Below are positions 56,859 through 64,000 of a DNA stretch of 64,000 bases, in pieces. Position numbers and translations under genes: made by a program. Under the pieces are notes generated by a model, which saw only the letters and a list, made by a program, of their open reading frames with translations, ran no database searches and had not been told where the DNA came from. The DNA lies in contig JAHCBC010000003.1 in NCBI GenBank assembly GCA_019634595.1, positions 806,001 to 870,000 of the forward strand. Reading direction: 5' to 3'. This DNA comes from Akkermansiaceae bacterium. Its GTDB lineage: Bacteria > Verrucomicrobiota > Verrucomicrobiia > Verrucomicrobiales > Akkermansiaceae. Position 1 is the first letter of the stretch. Every line of letters begins with the position of its first letter.

Positions 56859-57626
56859 ATGATCTCCTTTTTCGCCAAGTCTCTGAACCTGATCCTCAAA
56901 CCATTGAACCTCGAGTTGGGCCGCAAGCCCGCGGCGAAGGACAAATGGCCCTACGATCTGTCCGAACTCCAAAAGAAGATCCTGGCCAAGGTGGAGCCAT
57001 ACACCATGACCTCACCCGAACGCATCGCCGTTCTGGTCGATGCGGTGCGGCACATCGAGATGAATGGCATCAAGGGAGATATCGTGGAATGCGGTGTGTG
57101 GCGCGGAGGTTCCTCGATGGCCATCGCGGAGACCCTCATGGCGGGAGGCTCGGCCGAACGCCATCTCTGGCTCTATGACACCTTTGACGGCATGAGCGCC
57201 CCGACCAACGAGGACACCAGTTATGATGGTGAATCCGCTGCGGACCAACTGGCGCGGACCGTGAAGAACGAAGACAGGACCATCTGGTGCGTCTCCCCAC
57301 TCGATGACGTGCGGGACAACATGGCGGCGACCTCCTACCCCGCCGGAAAGGTCACCCTGGTGAAGGGCAAGGTGGAGGATACCATACCGGGGACCATCCC
57401 CGAAAGCATCGCGCTGCTCCGTCTCGATACGGACTGGTACGAATCCACCAGGCATGAACTCGAGCAACTCTATCCGCGGCTGGCCAAAGGAGGAATCCTC
57501 ATCATCGATGACTACGGCTTCTGGCAGGGAGCGAGGAAGGCCGTTGACGAATACTTCGCGGCCCACCCTCCGGCTCCGTTGCTGTGCCGGATCGACCCAT
57601 CCGCCCGCATCGGGGTGAAACCATGA
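56859..57626 (+). CDS. TylF/MycF-family O-methyltransferase
   Basis: From ATG 56859 (MISFFAKSLNLILK), 255 residues. Motifs: TMTSPERIAVLVDAVRHIEMNGIKGDIVECGVWRGGSSMAIAETL, HLWLYDTFDGMSAP, LLRLDTDWYESTRHELEQLYPRLAKGGILIIDDYG, characteristic of macrocin-type O-methyltransferases with metal-binding Asp residues (DTDWY, IDDYG). Methylates a sugar, presumably on a polysaccharide precursor here. Ends in an ATGA overlap with the next gene. Confidence 0.9.
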   Translation: MISFFAKSLNLILKPLNLELGRKPAAKDKWPYDLSELQKKILAKVEPYTMTSPERIAVLVDAVRHIEMNGIKGDIVECGVWRGGSSMAIAETLMAGGSAERHLWLYDTFDGMSAPTNEDTSYDGESAADQLARTVKNEDRTIWCVSPLDDVRDNMAATSYPAGKVTLVKGKVEDTIPGTIPESIALLRLDTDWYESTRHELEQLYPRLAKGGILIIDDYGFWQGARKAVDEYFAAHPPAPLLCRIDPSARIGVKP

Positions 57627-58246
57627 CCCACAGGAAGTTCCGCCGATTGGTCAGGGAGGACCTCTTCCGCTATGATGGCGGGCAGGGGGCCGCCGCCTTC
57701 TTCCAGGCGTGGCGTCATGAGGCCGGGTTCCGCATCACCTTCATGATGCGCCTTTGCCGGTTGCTCCGCGCATGCCCCCTCACCCGTTACGGACCCTATC
57801 ACATCGTGGCTTTCCTCCACCGGCGTTCCGCGGTGCGCCATGGGGTTTTCATCGATCCGATGACGGAGGTCGGAGGCGGACTCTATCTCCCCCACGCCCT
57901 CAACATCGTGGTCAACCGCCGCTGCCGGATCGGCACGAACGTGAATCTTTCCCATGGGATCACCCTCGGCATCGCCAACCGGGGCTCCAAGGCGGGGACG
58001 CCCGAGATCGGCGACCGCGTCTATATCGGGCCCGGTGCCGTGATCTTCGGCGCCATCCGCATCGGCGATGAAGCTGCCATCGGCGCCAACTCCGTCGTCA
58101 CCAAGGACGTTCCCGACCGCTCCGTCGTCGTCGGCATCCCCGGAAAGGTGATTTCAAATGACGGCTCCGACGGCTATGTGAACCATATCCTCACGGACAC
58201 CGCGCCCGTTGCGCCCCACCACCTGCCAACCACGGAAAACTCATGA
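57623..58246 (+). CDS. Left-handed beta-helix acetyltransferase (serine acetyltransferase-like)
   Basis: Start 57623 overlaps the preceding stop. 207 residues with an N-terminal helical part (MTHRKFRRLVREDLFRYDGG, FRITFMMRLCRLLR) and a hexapeptide-repeat helix: GVFIDPMTEVGGGLYLPHALNIVVNRRCRIGTNVNLSHGITLG, IGDRVYIGPGAVIFGAIRIGDEAAIGANSVVTKDVPDRSVVVGIPG. The SHG catalytic-type His is in place. Domain is like CysE-related acetyltransferases used in polysaccharide loci. Likely acetylates a sugar or amino sugar; acceptor unknown. Confidence 0.86.
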   Translation: MTHRKFRRLVREDLFRYDGGQGAAAFFQAWRHEAGFRITFMMRLCRLLRACPLTRYGPYHIVAFLHRRSAVRHGVFIDPMTEVGGGLYLPHALNIVVNRRCRIGTNVNLSHGITLGIANRGSKAGTPEIGDRVYIGPGAVIFGAIRIGDEAAIGANSVVTKDVPDRSVVVGIPGKVISNDGSDGYVNHILTDTAPVAPHHLPTTENS

Positions 58247-59532
58247 TCCCGCATCCCGAAAAAACGAAGATCGCCGTCATCGGGCTTGGCTACGTCGGGC
58301 TGCCATTGGCCGTCGAATTCGGCAAGCAATACAACGTCCGTGGCTTCGACATCTCCTCCGCGCGCATCAATGAACTCCGGGAAGGAACGGACTCCACCCT
58401 GGAATGTTCGGCGGGGGAACTGGCGGAGGCAACGCACCTCACATTCACCAGCGACCCGGAAGCGCTGCGCGGGTGCGATGTGTTCATCGTCACCGTTCCC
58501 ACCCCCATCGACTCATCCAACCGCCCCGATCTCACGCCTTTGCTGCGCGCCAGCGACACCGTGGGCAGGGTCATCCGGAAAGGGGACCATGTCATCTACG
58601 AGTCCACCGTTTATCCCGGAGCCACGGAGGAGGACTGCATCCCTGTGGTCGAGCAACTCAGCGGACTGAAGCTCAACGTGGACTTTTTCGCGGGTTACAG
58701 CCCTGAGCGCATCAATCCCGGCGACAAGACACACCGGCTGACGATGATCCGGAAAGTCACCTCCGGATCCACCCCGGAGGCGGCGGACTTCGTCGACGCC
58801 CTCTATGCGAGCATCATCACCGCAGGCACCCACAAGGCGGCATCGATCCGCATCGCCGAAGCGGCCAAGGTCATCGAAAACACCCAGCGGGATGTGAACA
58901 TCGCCCTGGTGAACGAACTATCCCTCATCTTCAACCGCATGGGGCTGGACACGCTGGAGGTGCTGGAGGCGGCCGGAAGCAAGTGGAACTTCCTCCCGTT
59001 CAGGCCCGGACTGGTCGGCGGACATTGCATAGGCGTGGATCCCTACTATCTCACCCACAAGGCGCAGCAGTCCGGCTACCACCCGGAAATGATCCTGGCC
59101 GGACGACGCATCAATGACAACATGAGCGGCTACATCGTCTCGGAGGTCATCAAGCTCCTCCTGCTGCGGAAGCTGCCGGTCAACGGCGCGCGCATCCTGG
59201 TGATGGGCCTGTCGTTCAAGGAGAACTGCCCCGACATCCGCAACACCAAGGTCACCGACATCATCCGCCAGCTCCAGCCATACGGCTGCCAGGTGGACGT
59301 GTACGATCCATGGCCGAAGCCCGACGAGGTGAAGCGCATCCATCATCTGGACTTGCTCACCTCCTGGGAGGATCTGCGGCCCGGCACCTATGACGCCGTC
59401 ATCCTCGCCGTCGCCCATGACGAAATCCGGAAAGCCGGCCCCGGGCGCATCCGCAGCCTGATCCGCGATGGCGGCATCATCTATGACGTCAAATGCCTGC
59501 TCCCGCGCGAAGCGGTGGACGGCCGCCTCTGA
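58243..59532 (+). CDS. tviB: TviB-like UDP-N-acetylglucosamine 6-dehydrogenase
   Basis: Start overlaps the previous stop (ATGA). 429 residues: NAD Rossmann IAVIGLGYVGLPLAVEFG, VTVPTPIDSSNRPDL, VIYESTVYPGATEE, SPERINPGD, then FRPGLVGGHCIGVDPYY with the catalytic Cys. ILVMGLSFKENCPDIRNTK is the family C-terminal dehydrogenase motif. Order and sequences fit the TviB/WbpA group, making UDP-GlcNAc uronate. Coupled to a TviC-like epimerase 21 bases downstream. Substrate preference is inferred. Confidence 0.93.
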   Translation: MIPHPEKTKIAVIGLGYVGLPLAVEFGKQYNVRGFDISSARINELREGTDSTLECSAGELAEATHLTFTSDPEALRGCDVFIVTVPTPIDSSNRPDLTPLLRASDTVGRVIRKGDHVIYESTVYPGATEEDCIPVVEQLSGLKLNVDFFAGYSPERINPGDKTHRLTMIRKVTSGSTPEAADFVDALYASIITAGTHKAASIRIAEAAKVIENTQRDVNIALVNELSLIFNRMGLDTLEVLEAAGSKWNFLPFRPGLVGGHCIGVDPYYLTHKAQQSGYHPEMILAGRRINDNMSGYIVSEVIKLLLLRKLPVNGARILVMGLSFKENCPDIRNTKVTDIIRQLQPYGCQVDVYDPWPKPDEVKRIHHLDLLTSWEDLRPGTYDAVILAVAHDEIRKAGPGRIRSLIRDGGIIYDVKCLLPREAVDGRL

Positions 59533-59553
59533 CCACCGCCGGAGCCATCCCTC

Positions 59554-60546
59554 ATGAACAAAACGATCGTCAACTCACGGGTGCTGGTCACCGGCGGAGC
59601 CGGATTCATCGGCTCGAACCTGATCGACGCCCTCCTGGCCCAGGACAACGAAGTCGTCTGCCTCGATAATTTCTTCACCGGAAAGCGCGGAAACATCGCC
59701 CACCATCTGGAAAATCCGAGGTTCACCCTCATCGAGGGGGACATCCGCGATCTGGCTACCTGCCGCCGGGCGTGCGATGGCACCGGCTACGTGCTGCACC
59801 AGGCCGCCCTGGGGTCCGTGCCGCGCTCCATCGACGACCCGATCCTCTCCACGGAGGTCAACGTGATGGGCTTCCTCAACATGCTGGTGGCAGCCCGTGA
59901 TGCCAAGGTGAAACGCTTCGTCTATGCGGCGAGCAGTTCCACCTACGGTGACAGCACCGCCCTGCCGAAGGTGGAGGAGAACATCGGCAAGCCGCTGTCC
60001 CCCTACGCCATCACGAAGTACGTGGATGAACTGTATGCCGGGAACTTTTCCGAACTCTACGGCATGGAGACCGTGGGGCTCCGCTATTTCAATGTTTATG
60101 GCGCGCGGCAGGATCCCTCCGGCGCATACGCCGCGGTCATCCCGTCGTTCGTGAGCGCCCTGCTGAGGCACGAGAGGCCGGTCATCAACGGCGACGGCAC
60201 CTTCTCGCGGGACTTCACCTACGTGGACAACATCGTGCAGATCAACCAGCTTGCGGCGATCACCAGCAAGCCGGAAGCGGTCAACACCGTTTACAACGCC
60301 GCCTGCGGCGAGCGCACGAACCTGACGCAACTCGTCGGGGCGCTGCAGCGGCACCTCGGCGAATTCGACCCGGCGATCCGCGACATCCAACCGGCTTACG
60401 GTCCGTCCCGCCGTGGTGACATCCCGCACTCCCTGGCATCGATCGACAAGGCGGTCACGCTGCTCGGCTACGCGCCCCGGTTCAACTTCTCCCAGGGCAT
60501 CGCCGCGGCGGCGCAGTGGTACTACGAGAACCTGCGGGCGGACTGA
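59554..60546 (+). CDS. tviC: TviC/WbpP-like UDP-GlcNAc(A) 4-epimerase
   Basis: 330 residues: SRVLVTGGAGFIGSNLIDALL, YVLHQAALGSVPRSIDDP, FVYAASSSTYGDSTALPK, SPYAITKYVDELYAGNFSELYGMETVGLRYFNVYGARQDPSGAYAAVIPSF. The LGSVPRSIDDP and RYFNVYGxRQDPxGAYAAVIP stretches are shared with WbpP/TviC. With the preceding dehydrogenase it would yield UDP-GalNAcA. Ends the plus-strand unit; convergent with the GT4 gene. Confidence 0.93.
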   Translation: MNKTIVNSRVLVTGGAGFIGSNLIDALLAQDNEVVCLDNFFTGKRGNIAHHLENPRFTLIEGDIRDLATCRRACDGTGYVLHQAALGSVPRSIDDPILSTEVNVMGFLNMLVAARDAKVKRFVYAASSSTYGDSTALPKVEENIGKPLSPYAITKYVDELYAGNFSELYGMETVGLRYFNVYGARQDPSGAYAAVIPSFVSALLRHERPVINGDGTFSRDFTYVDNIVQINQLAAITSKPEAVNTVYNAACGERTNLTQLVGALQRHLGEFDPAIRDIQPAYGPSRRGDIPHSLASIDKAVTLLGYAPRFNFSQGIAAAAQWYYENLRAD

Positions 60547-60659
60547 ACTTCGCCACCGCCGGCTCTTTACGGCCAGGTCTTCCGGGAACAGGCCGGGGGT
60601 ATTTCAGATCACCCTCGCTCCGTTCGTTCGTTTCCATTTCACCGTCGTCGCCTTCACCT

Positions 60660-61904
60660 TCATCGGTTTCCTCCCGGCAGTCCATGATAGACCCGGGCCA
60701 ACTCCGACACGCATTCCTTCCAACTCTGGGTCCGCACCATCCATTCCCTGGCGTTGCGCCCCAGTTCCGCTGTTCCCTCCCCATCATCGAGAGTCTCTGA
60801 AATCCCTTTCTCCCACAACGCCACCTCATGGGGAATCTTCCGGAATTCCCTGTCCGTGTGGCCGAATTCCTCCCCCTCGTCCGGGAACCCGTGGAACGGA
60901 GCGAACAGGCACGGCAAGCCGGATGCCATCGCCTCCAGAGCCGCATTCGGAAGCCCCTCGCGGCGGGATGGGAAGACGAACAGGTCGGCGGCCCGGTAGT
61001 AGGCCTCCACGCCGCCCACTTCCCCCGTCATGATCATCCGCTCCCGTGACACCAGCCCCTCCACCAGCGGCGTGATGGTGGACTGGAATTTCTCCATCTC
61101 CACCCGGAATGCCGGATCCCTGAAGGTCTCCCGCATGCCCTGGCTGCCCACGCAGACCAGGAACGCGTCCGGGTGGCGCGCCTCGATCCTGTTCCATGCC
61201 TCCACCAGCAGGTCGCACCCCTTCCGCGGCATGAAACCACCGACATAAAGGATCATCCTGCCGCCTTCGGGGAGGCAGAGTTCCCGCCGGAGATCCGCGC
61301 GTTCGACGGCGTCCCGGGCCGGCCGGAAGCGTTCGAGATCGACACCATTCGGCACGAAGGCCATGCGGTCCGCCGGAAAGTTGCCGAGGGAACGGTACGC
61401 GTTGCCAAGCGCGCTGCTGCAGAAAATGAGCTTCCGGAATGGAAGCAGGCAGAGCGTGATGCGGAGGCTGGCCCGGAGCCTGGCCCACCCGCGCAGATCC
61501 CTCTCGGGAGGAAACATGCTGAAGTAGTAGGTGGCCGGTATTCCTTTCAGCCGCGCCTTTGCCAATGCGAGGGTGGCTCCCCAGCTTTCGCCGTTCGGCT
61601 GGATGCAGCCCGTGCCGGGGTAGTTCTCCCCGATCAGTGCGAGTGTCTTCCCGACGATCAGCTCGCGCTCACGGCGGTGGCTCACATCCTCGCAGCCGGG
61701 AAACCGCAGGATCTCGATCGAGTTCCACTCCTCGCTTTCCGAAGTGTGATGGGCGCGGAGCGCCGTGCAGACATGGACGATGACTCCGTTTTCGCGCAGC
61801 CCGGACGCATAGCGGACGAACTGCAGGAACCCGCCGCCAACCTGGTCCGGATAAAAGATTTCCGTCGTCAGAAAGAGATGCCGCAGAGTCGAACTGTTCG
61901 TCAC
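60660..61904 (-). CDS. GT4-family glycosyltransferase
   Basis: 414 residues with GT-B layout: LFLTTEIFYPDQVGGGFLQFVRYASGL at the N-terminus, FVPNGVDLERFRPARD, ILYVGGFMPRKGCDLLVEAW, and the donor-binding ADLFVFPSRREGLPNAALEAMASGLP (EGLPxxxLEA). No signal; cytosolic. Adds a sugar to a growing chain; specificity unknown. 13 bases upstream of... the SGNH gene end, on the same strand, so the three minus-strand genes form a run. Confidence 0.92.
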   Translation of the reverse strand: MTNSSTLRHLFLTTEIFYPDQVGGGFLQFVRYASGLRENGVIVHVCTALRAHHTSESEEWNSIEILRFPGCEDVSHRRERELIVGKTLALIGENYPGTGCIQPNGESWGATLALAKARLKGIPATYYFSMFPPERDLRGWARLRASLRITLCLLPFRKLIFCSSALGNAYRSLGNFPADRMAFVPNGVDLERFRPARDAVERADLRRELCLPEGGRMILYVGGFMPRKGCDLLVEAWNRIEARHPDAFLVCVGSQGMRETFRDPAFRVEMEKFQSTITPLVEGLVSRERMIMTGEVGGVEAYYRAADLFVFPSRREGLPNAALEAMASGLPCLFAPFHGFPDEGEEFGHTDREFRKIPHEVALWEKGISETLDDGEGTAELGRNAREWMVRTQSWKECVSELARVYHGLPGGNR

Positions 61905-61917
61905 AGGTAAGGAGGCT

Positions 61918-62910
61918 TCAATGGGAATTTCCGGCCGGGAACCCCTTTGCCAGGGAATTCAGGATCGCTTCGGTGAATAGCTCCGCACCGGCCTCCCCCA
62001 GGTGGTAGTGGTCCGGAAAAAGGTCCGGGGTGATCCCGGGAACCACCGCCAGGTCGTGGAACGGCGTGTTCGTCTCCGCGAGCAACCTTAGCACCGGAGC
62101 CGCGACCTGATAGCCTTCCGGCATCGGCACGCTGATGACATGAAGTTCCGCCCCCATCTCCCGGGCTGTGGCGATGAAACGCCTGAGCGCCTCCACGCTT
62201 CCGGCATCAGAGGGATCTCCGCCACCTCCGGACGGTTCCGCCTGTGCCGCCTTGGGACCGATGTCCTTTCCTGCGGTCAAGACCGGCCATGCCGCCTCAA
62301 ACCCCGGCAGGTAGGAGTAGCCGATGCGGGTCCGGACCCGGTCCTTGTTCGCGAGCAGGTGGGAAGTCGCCCCCATAACAAGGCTGATGGCATCATCATT
62401 GCTCCGCATCGAGCGCGCAGCGGCCAACAGGTCCTGCGCCCCCACGAAGTAAGCGCCCAGCGTCTCCGGAGTGACGGGTTGGTCGAGCAGGTGGACCCGC
62501 CCGGTGAACAGCAGGATGACATCCGGATGGGAGCCGGCGTTCGCGAAGTAACGCTTCACCCCCCAGTCCCATTGGGCCACTGAGCTTCCATCCGGCGCGA
62601 ACAGCTCCGCCTGGGTCCGCAGCTTCTTGCCATCCTGCGGCCAGCCGCCCCCCCCGCCGAGTTGTTTCAGATCCACACCGCTCCGCGACAGCGAGTTCCC
62701 GACCACCAGCACCGTCCGCACCTCCTCCGGCGCGGCCGCGATGCGGGCGGCGGTTTCCGGGGTGGCGATGATGTTGAGCAGGTCCAGGGAGAGAGAACCC
62801 GCGAAGTTCCGGACCAGCCCTTCCAACAACAGGAAGGACATCACGAGCACGAGCACCACCTTCCACTCGTTCCTCTTCGGCTTGTCTGTACCTGGATAGT
62901 CCTCTTTCAC
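61918..62910 (-). CDS. Membrane-anchored SGNH-type acyltransferase/esterase-like protein
   Basis: 330 residues with an N-terminal membrane helix (VVLVLVMSFLLLEGLVRNF, ~18-36) and an SGNH-like fold: block I at TVLVVGNSLSRSGVD (~67-80, GNS), and near the C-terminus DHYHLGEAGAELF (~D300/H303), the likely Asp-x-x-His dyad. Gene order SGNH after MBOAT is that of AlgJ/AlgI- or PatB/PatA-type acyl transfer. Likely transfers or removes acetyl on the exported polysaccharide. Confidence 0.78.
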   Translation of the reverse strand: MKEDYPGTDKPKRNEWKVVLVLVMSFLLLEGLVRNFAGSLSLDLLNIIATPETAARIAAAPEEVRTVLVVGNSLSRSGVDLKQLGGGGGWPQDGKKLRTQAELFAPDGSSVAQWDWGVKRYFANAGSHPDVILLFTGRVHLLDQPVTPETLGAYFVGAQDLLAAARSMRSNDDAISLVMGATSHLLANKDRVRTRIGYSYLPGFEAAWPVLTAGKDIGPKAAQAEPSGGGGDPSDAGSVEALRRFIATAREMGAELHVISVPMPEGYQVAAPVLRLLAETNTPFHDLAVVPGITPDLFPDHYHLGEAGAELFTEAILNSLAKGFPAGNSH

Positions 62911-62922
62911 AGCAGTTGGGGA

Positions 62923-64000
62923 TCAGAACCGGAAATAGATGAACTCCTGCTGCACCGGTGAGCCGAAGAACAGGATCATCCAGAGCATGTAGACATAAAT
63001 GACGGCGCGCCACCCCCAATGCGTCTTCGTCAGCGCGAGCAGGTCACCTTTTTTCTCACACCACCACTCATAGGCCACCAACGGGACCAGATAGAGCGCC
63101 ATCAGTGAAAGCATGCCGGTCTCCAACCCGCCGAAGTGCCAGCCGCCCCCCGCCAGACGGCCCAGCATGGCGAATGCCTGGCTGGCGGAATCCGCACGGA
63201 AAAACAGCCAGCAAAGGCAGACCAAATGGAATGTGACCGCCATCTTCACGAAGGCGGCCAATCTTCCGTCACCCTCCTGCCCGTCCCGCGGCTGCTGCTT
63301 TCCGGACACCAACCGGTGGACCGCCAGCCACCCGCCATGCAGAGCCCCCCATATGATATACGTCCATGCGGCGCCGTGCCAAAGGCCGCCGAGCAGCATC
63401 GTGAGAATGAGGTTGCAGTAAGTCCGGACCGACCCCTTGCGGTTGCCTCCCAGCGGAATGTAAAGGTAGTCCCGCAGCCAGGAGGAAAGGCTGATGTGCC
63501 AGCGCTGCCAGAACTCCTGGGGCGACTTCGCGAAATACGGATGGCGGAAATTCACCACCAGGTCGAACCCCAGCCACTTGGCCACCCCCTGCGCGATCGA
63601 TGAATAACCGGAGAAGTCGCCGTAAATCTGGAAAGCGAGCGCATAGATGCCCAACAGGATCTCCCACGCACCCAGTTCCGCCGCGGGACGGGCGAAGATA
63701 TGGTTCGAGATGAGCGCCATGTTGTCCGCGATCACCACCTTCCGGAAGAGGCCGCTGAGGACAAGATACAGCCCATCCCGGAAACGCTCCTCATCCAGGG
63801 GTTTGCGCGGGTTTGCGATCTGCGGCAAGAGGTGGGACGAACGCTCGATGGGACCGGCGAGCACCAGCGGGAAAAACGAGACGTAGAGGGTGAAATCCAG
63901 CAGGTTCCGGGTCGGAGAGGTCTTGTTCCTGTAGACGTCGATGGTGTAGCTGAGCTTCTGGAAAGTATAGAACGAGATGCCGACCGGCAGGACCAGATGG
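62923..64000 (-). CDS. MBOAT-family O-acyltransferase (AlgI-like), N-terminus beyond the window
   Basis: The frame is open to the window edge (residues seen: LPVGISFYTFQKLSYTIDVYR, VSFFPLVLAGPIERSSHLLPQ). MBOAT motifs: DFSGYSSIAQGVAKWLGFDL, FWQRWHISLSSWLRDYLYIPLGGNRKG and LLGGLWHGAAWTYIIWG, with the catalytic His in GLWHG. Moves acyl groups across the inner membrane for an SGNH partner, here encoded 12 bases downstream. The start codon lies outside. Confidence 0.93.
   Translation of the reverse strand, partial: HLVLPVGISFYTFQKLSYTIDVYRNKTSPTRNLLDFTLYVSFFPLVLAGPIERSSHLLPQIANPRKPLDEERFRDGLYLVLSGLFRKVVIADNMALISNHIFARPAAELGAWEILLGIYALAFQIYGDFSGYSSIAQGVAKWLGFDLVVNFRHPYFAKSPQEFWQRWHISLSSWLRDYLYIPLGGNRKGSVRTYCNLILTMLLGGLWHGAAWTYIIWGALHGGWLAVHRLVSGKQQPRDGQEGDGRLAAFVKMAVTFHLVCLCWLFFRADSASQAFAMLGRLAGGGWHFGGLETGMLSLMALYLVPLVAYEWWCEKKGDLLALTKTHWGWRAVIYVYMLWMILFFGSPVQQEFIYFRF

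Overview
The window is GC-rich bacterial chromosome, most likely from a member of the Verrucomicrobiota (Luteolibacter/Verrucomicrobiaceae-like). The most direct evidence is in the 16S gene. On the + strand, 10470-10487 reads exactly as the Verrucomicrobia variant of the universal bacterial probe site (EUB338-III), not the common bacterial version. The gene content agrees: two PEP-CTERM proteins, formylglycine sulfatases, Tat-exported aldo/keto reductases, an ECF sigma factor overlapping a FecR-LamG gene, and secreted proteins with a shared Ca-binding/C-terminal module. Genus-level placement is inference.

Layout. 1-5300 (minus): an operon-like run of a TIM-barrel glycosidase-like protein, a NifU-like Fe-S scaffold, an ABCG-type transporter and two small envelope proteins, plus an apparently frameshifted small gene after 5S. 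5275-11212 (minus): a complete rRNA operon in the order promoter, hairpin, boxA, 16S, tRNA-Ala, tRNA-Ile, boxA, 23S, 5S, terminator. 11640-28950: a benzoate-type transporter, secreted sugar-related enzymes (DUF1080-like, GH114-like, GH9-like, two sulfatases, a sugar dehydrogenase-like AKR), a PEP-CTERM protein and housekeeping genes (Dus, a PUR-fold protein, PIN/TRAM, DUF2868, a YrbL-like kinase-fold protein, SprT). 29382-34739: an RND efflux pair with a divergent LysR regulator and a palindromic operator. 34747-36891: an AKR, a beta-propeller-like secreted protein and a small basic protein.

37065-42056 (minus) is a compact surface-polysaccharide export group: outer-membrane barrel, secreted repeat-less protein, Wza-like lipoprotein and flippase. 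A 138-bp MITE-like insertion sits just upstream (42529-42666). 42701-46077 holds a VTT membrane protein, an SDR epimerase and an orphan NarL-type histidine kinase. 46218-53189 (minus) is the most unusual block: ECF sigma factor, overlapping FecR-LamG protein, PEP-CTERM protein, then two M14 metallocarboxypeptidases. The larger peptidase carries an N-terminal domain homologous to the neighbouring PEP-CTERM protein. 55890-64000 is an exopolysaccharide synthesis locus: methyltransferases, an acetyltransferase, TviB/TviC-like UDP-GlcNAc dehydrogenase and epimerase, a GT4 glycosyltransferase, and an SGNH/MBOAT acetylation pair running off the window end.

How the parts fit (inference): the cell appears to degrade sulfated or amino-sugar polysaccharides outside the cytoplasm and to make and export its own uronic-acid-containing, O-acylated exopolysaccharide. 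The sigma/FecR/PEP-CTERM/M14 block looks like a separately regulated cell-surface module. No exosortase, CRISPR array, prophage or plasmid origin was seen.
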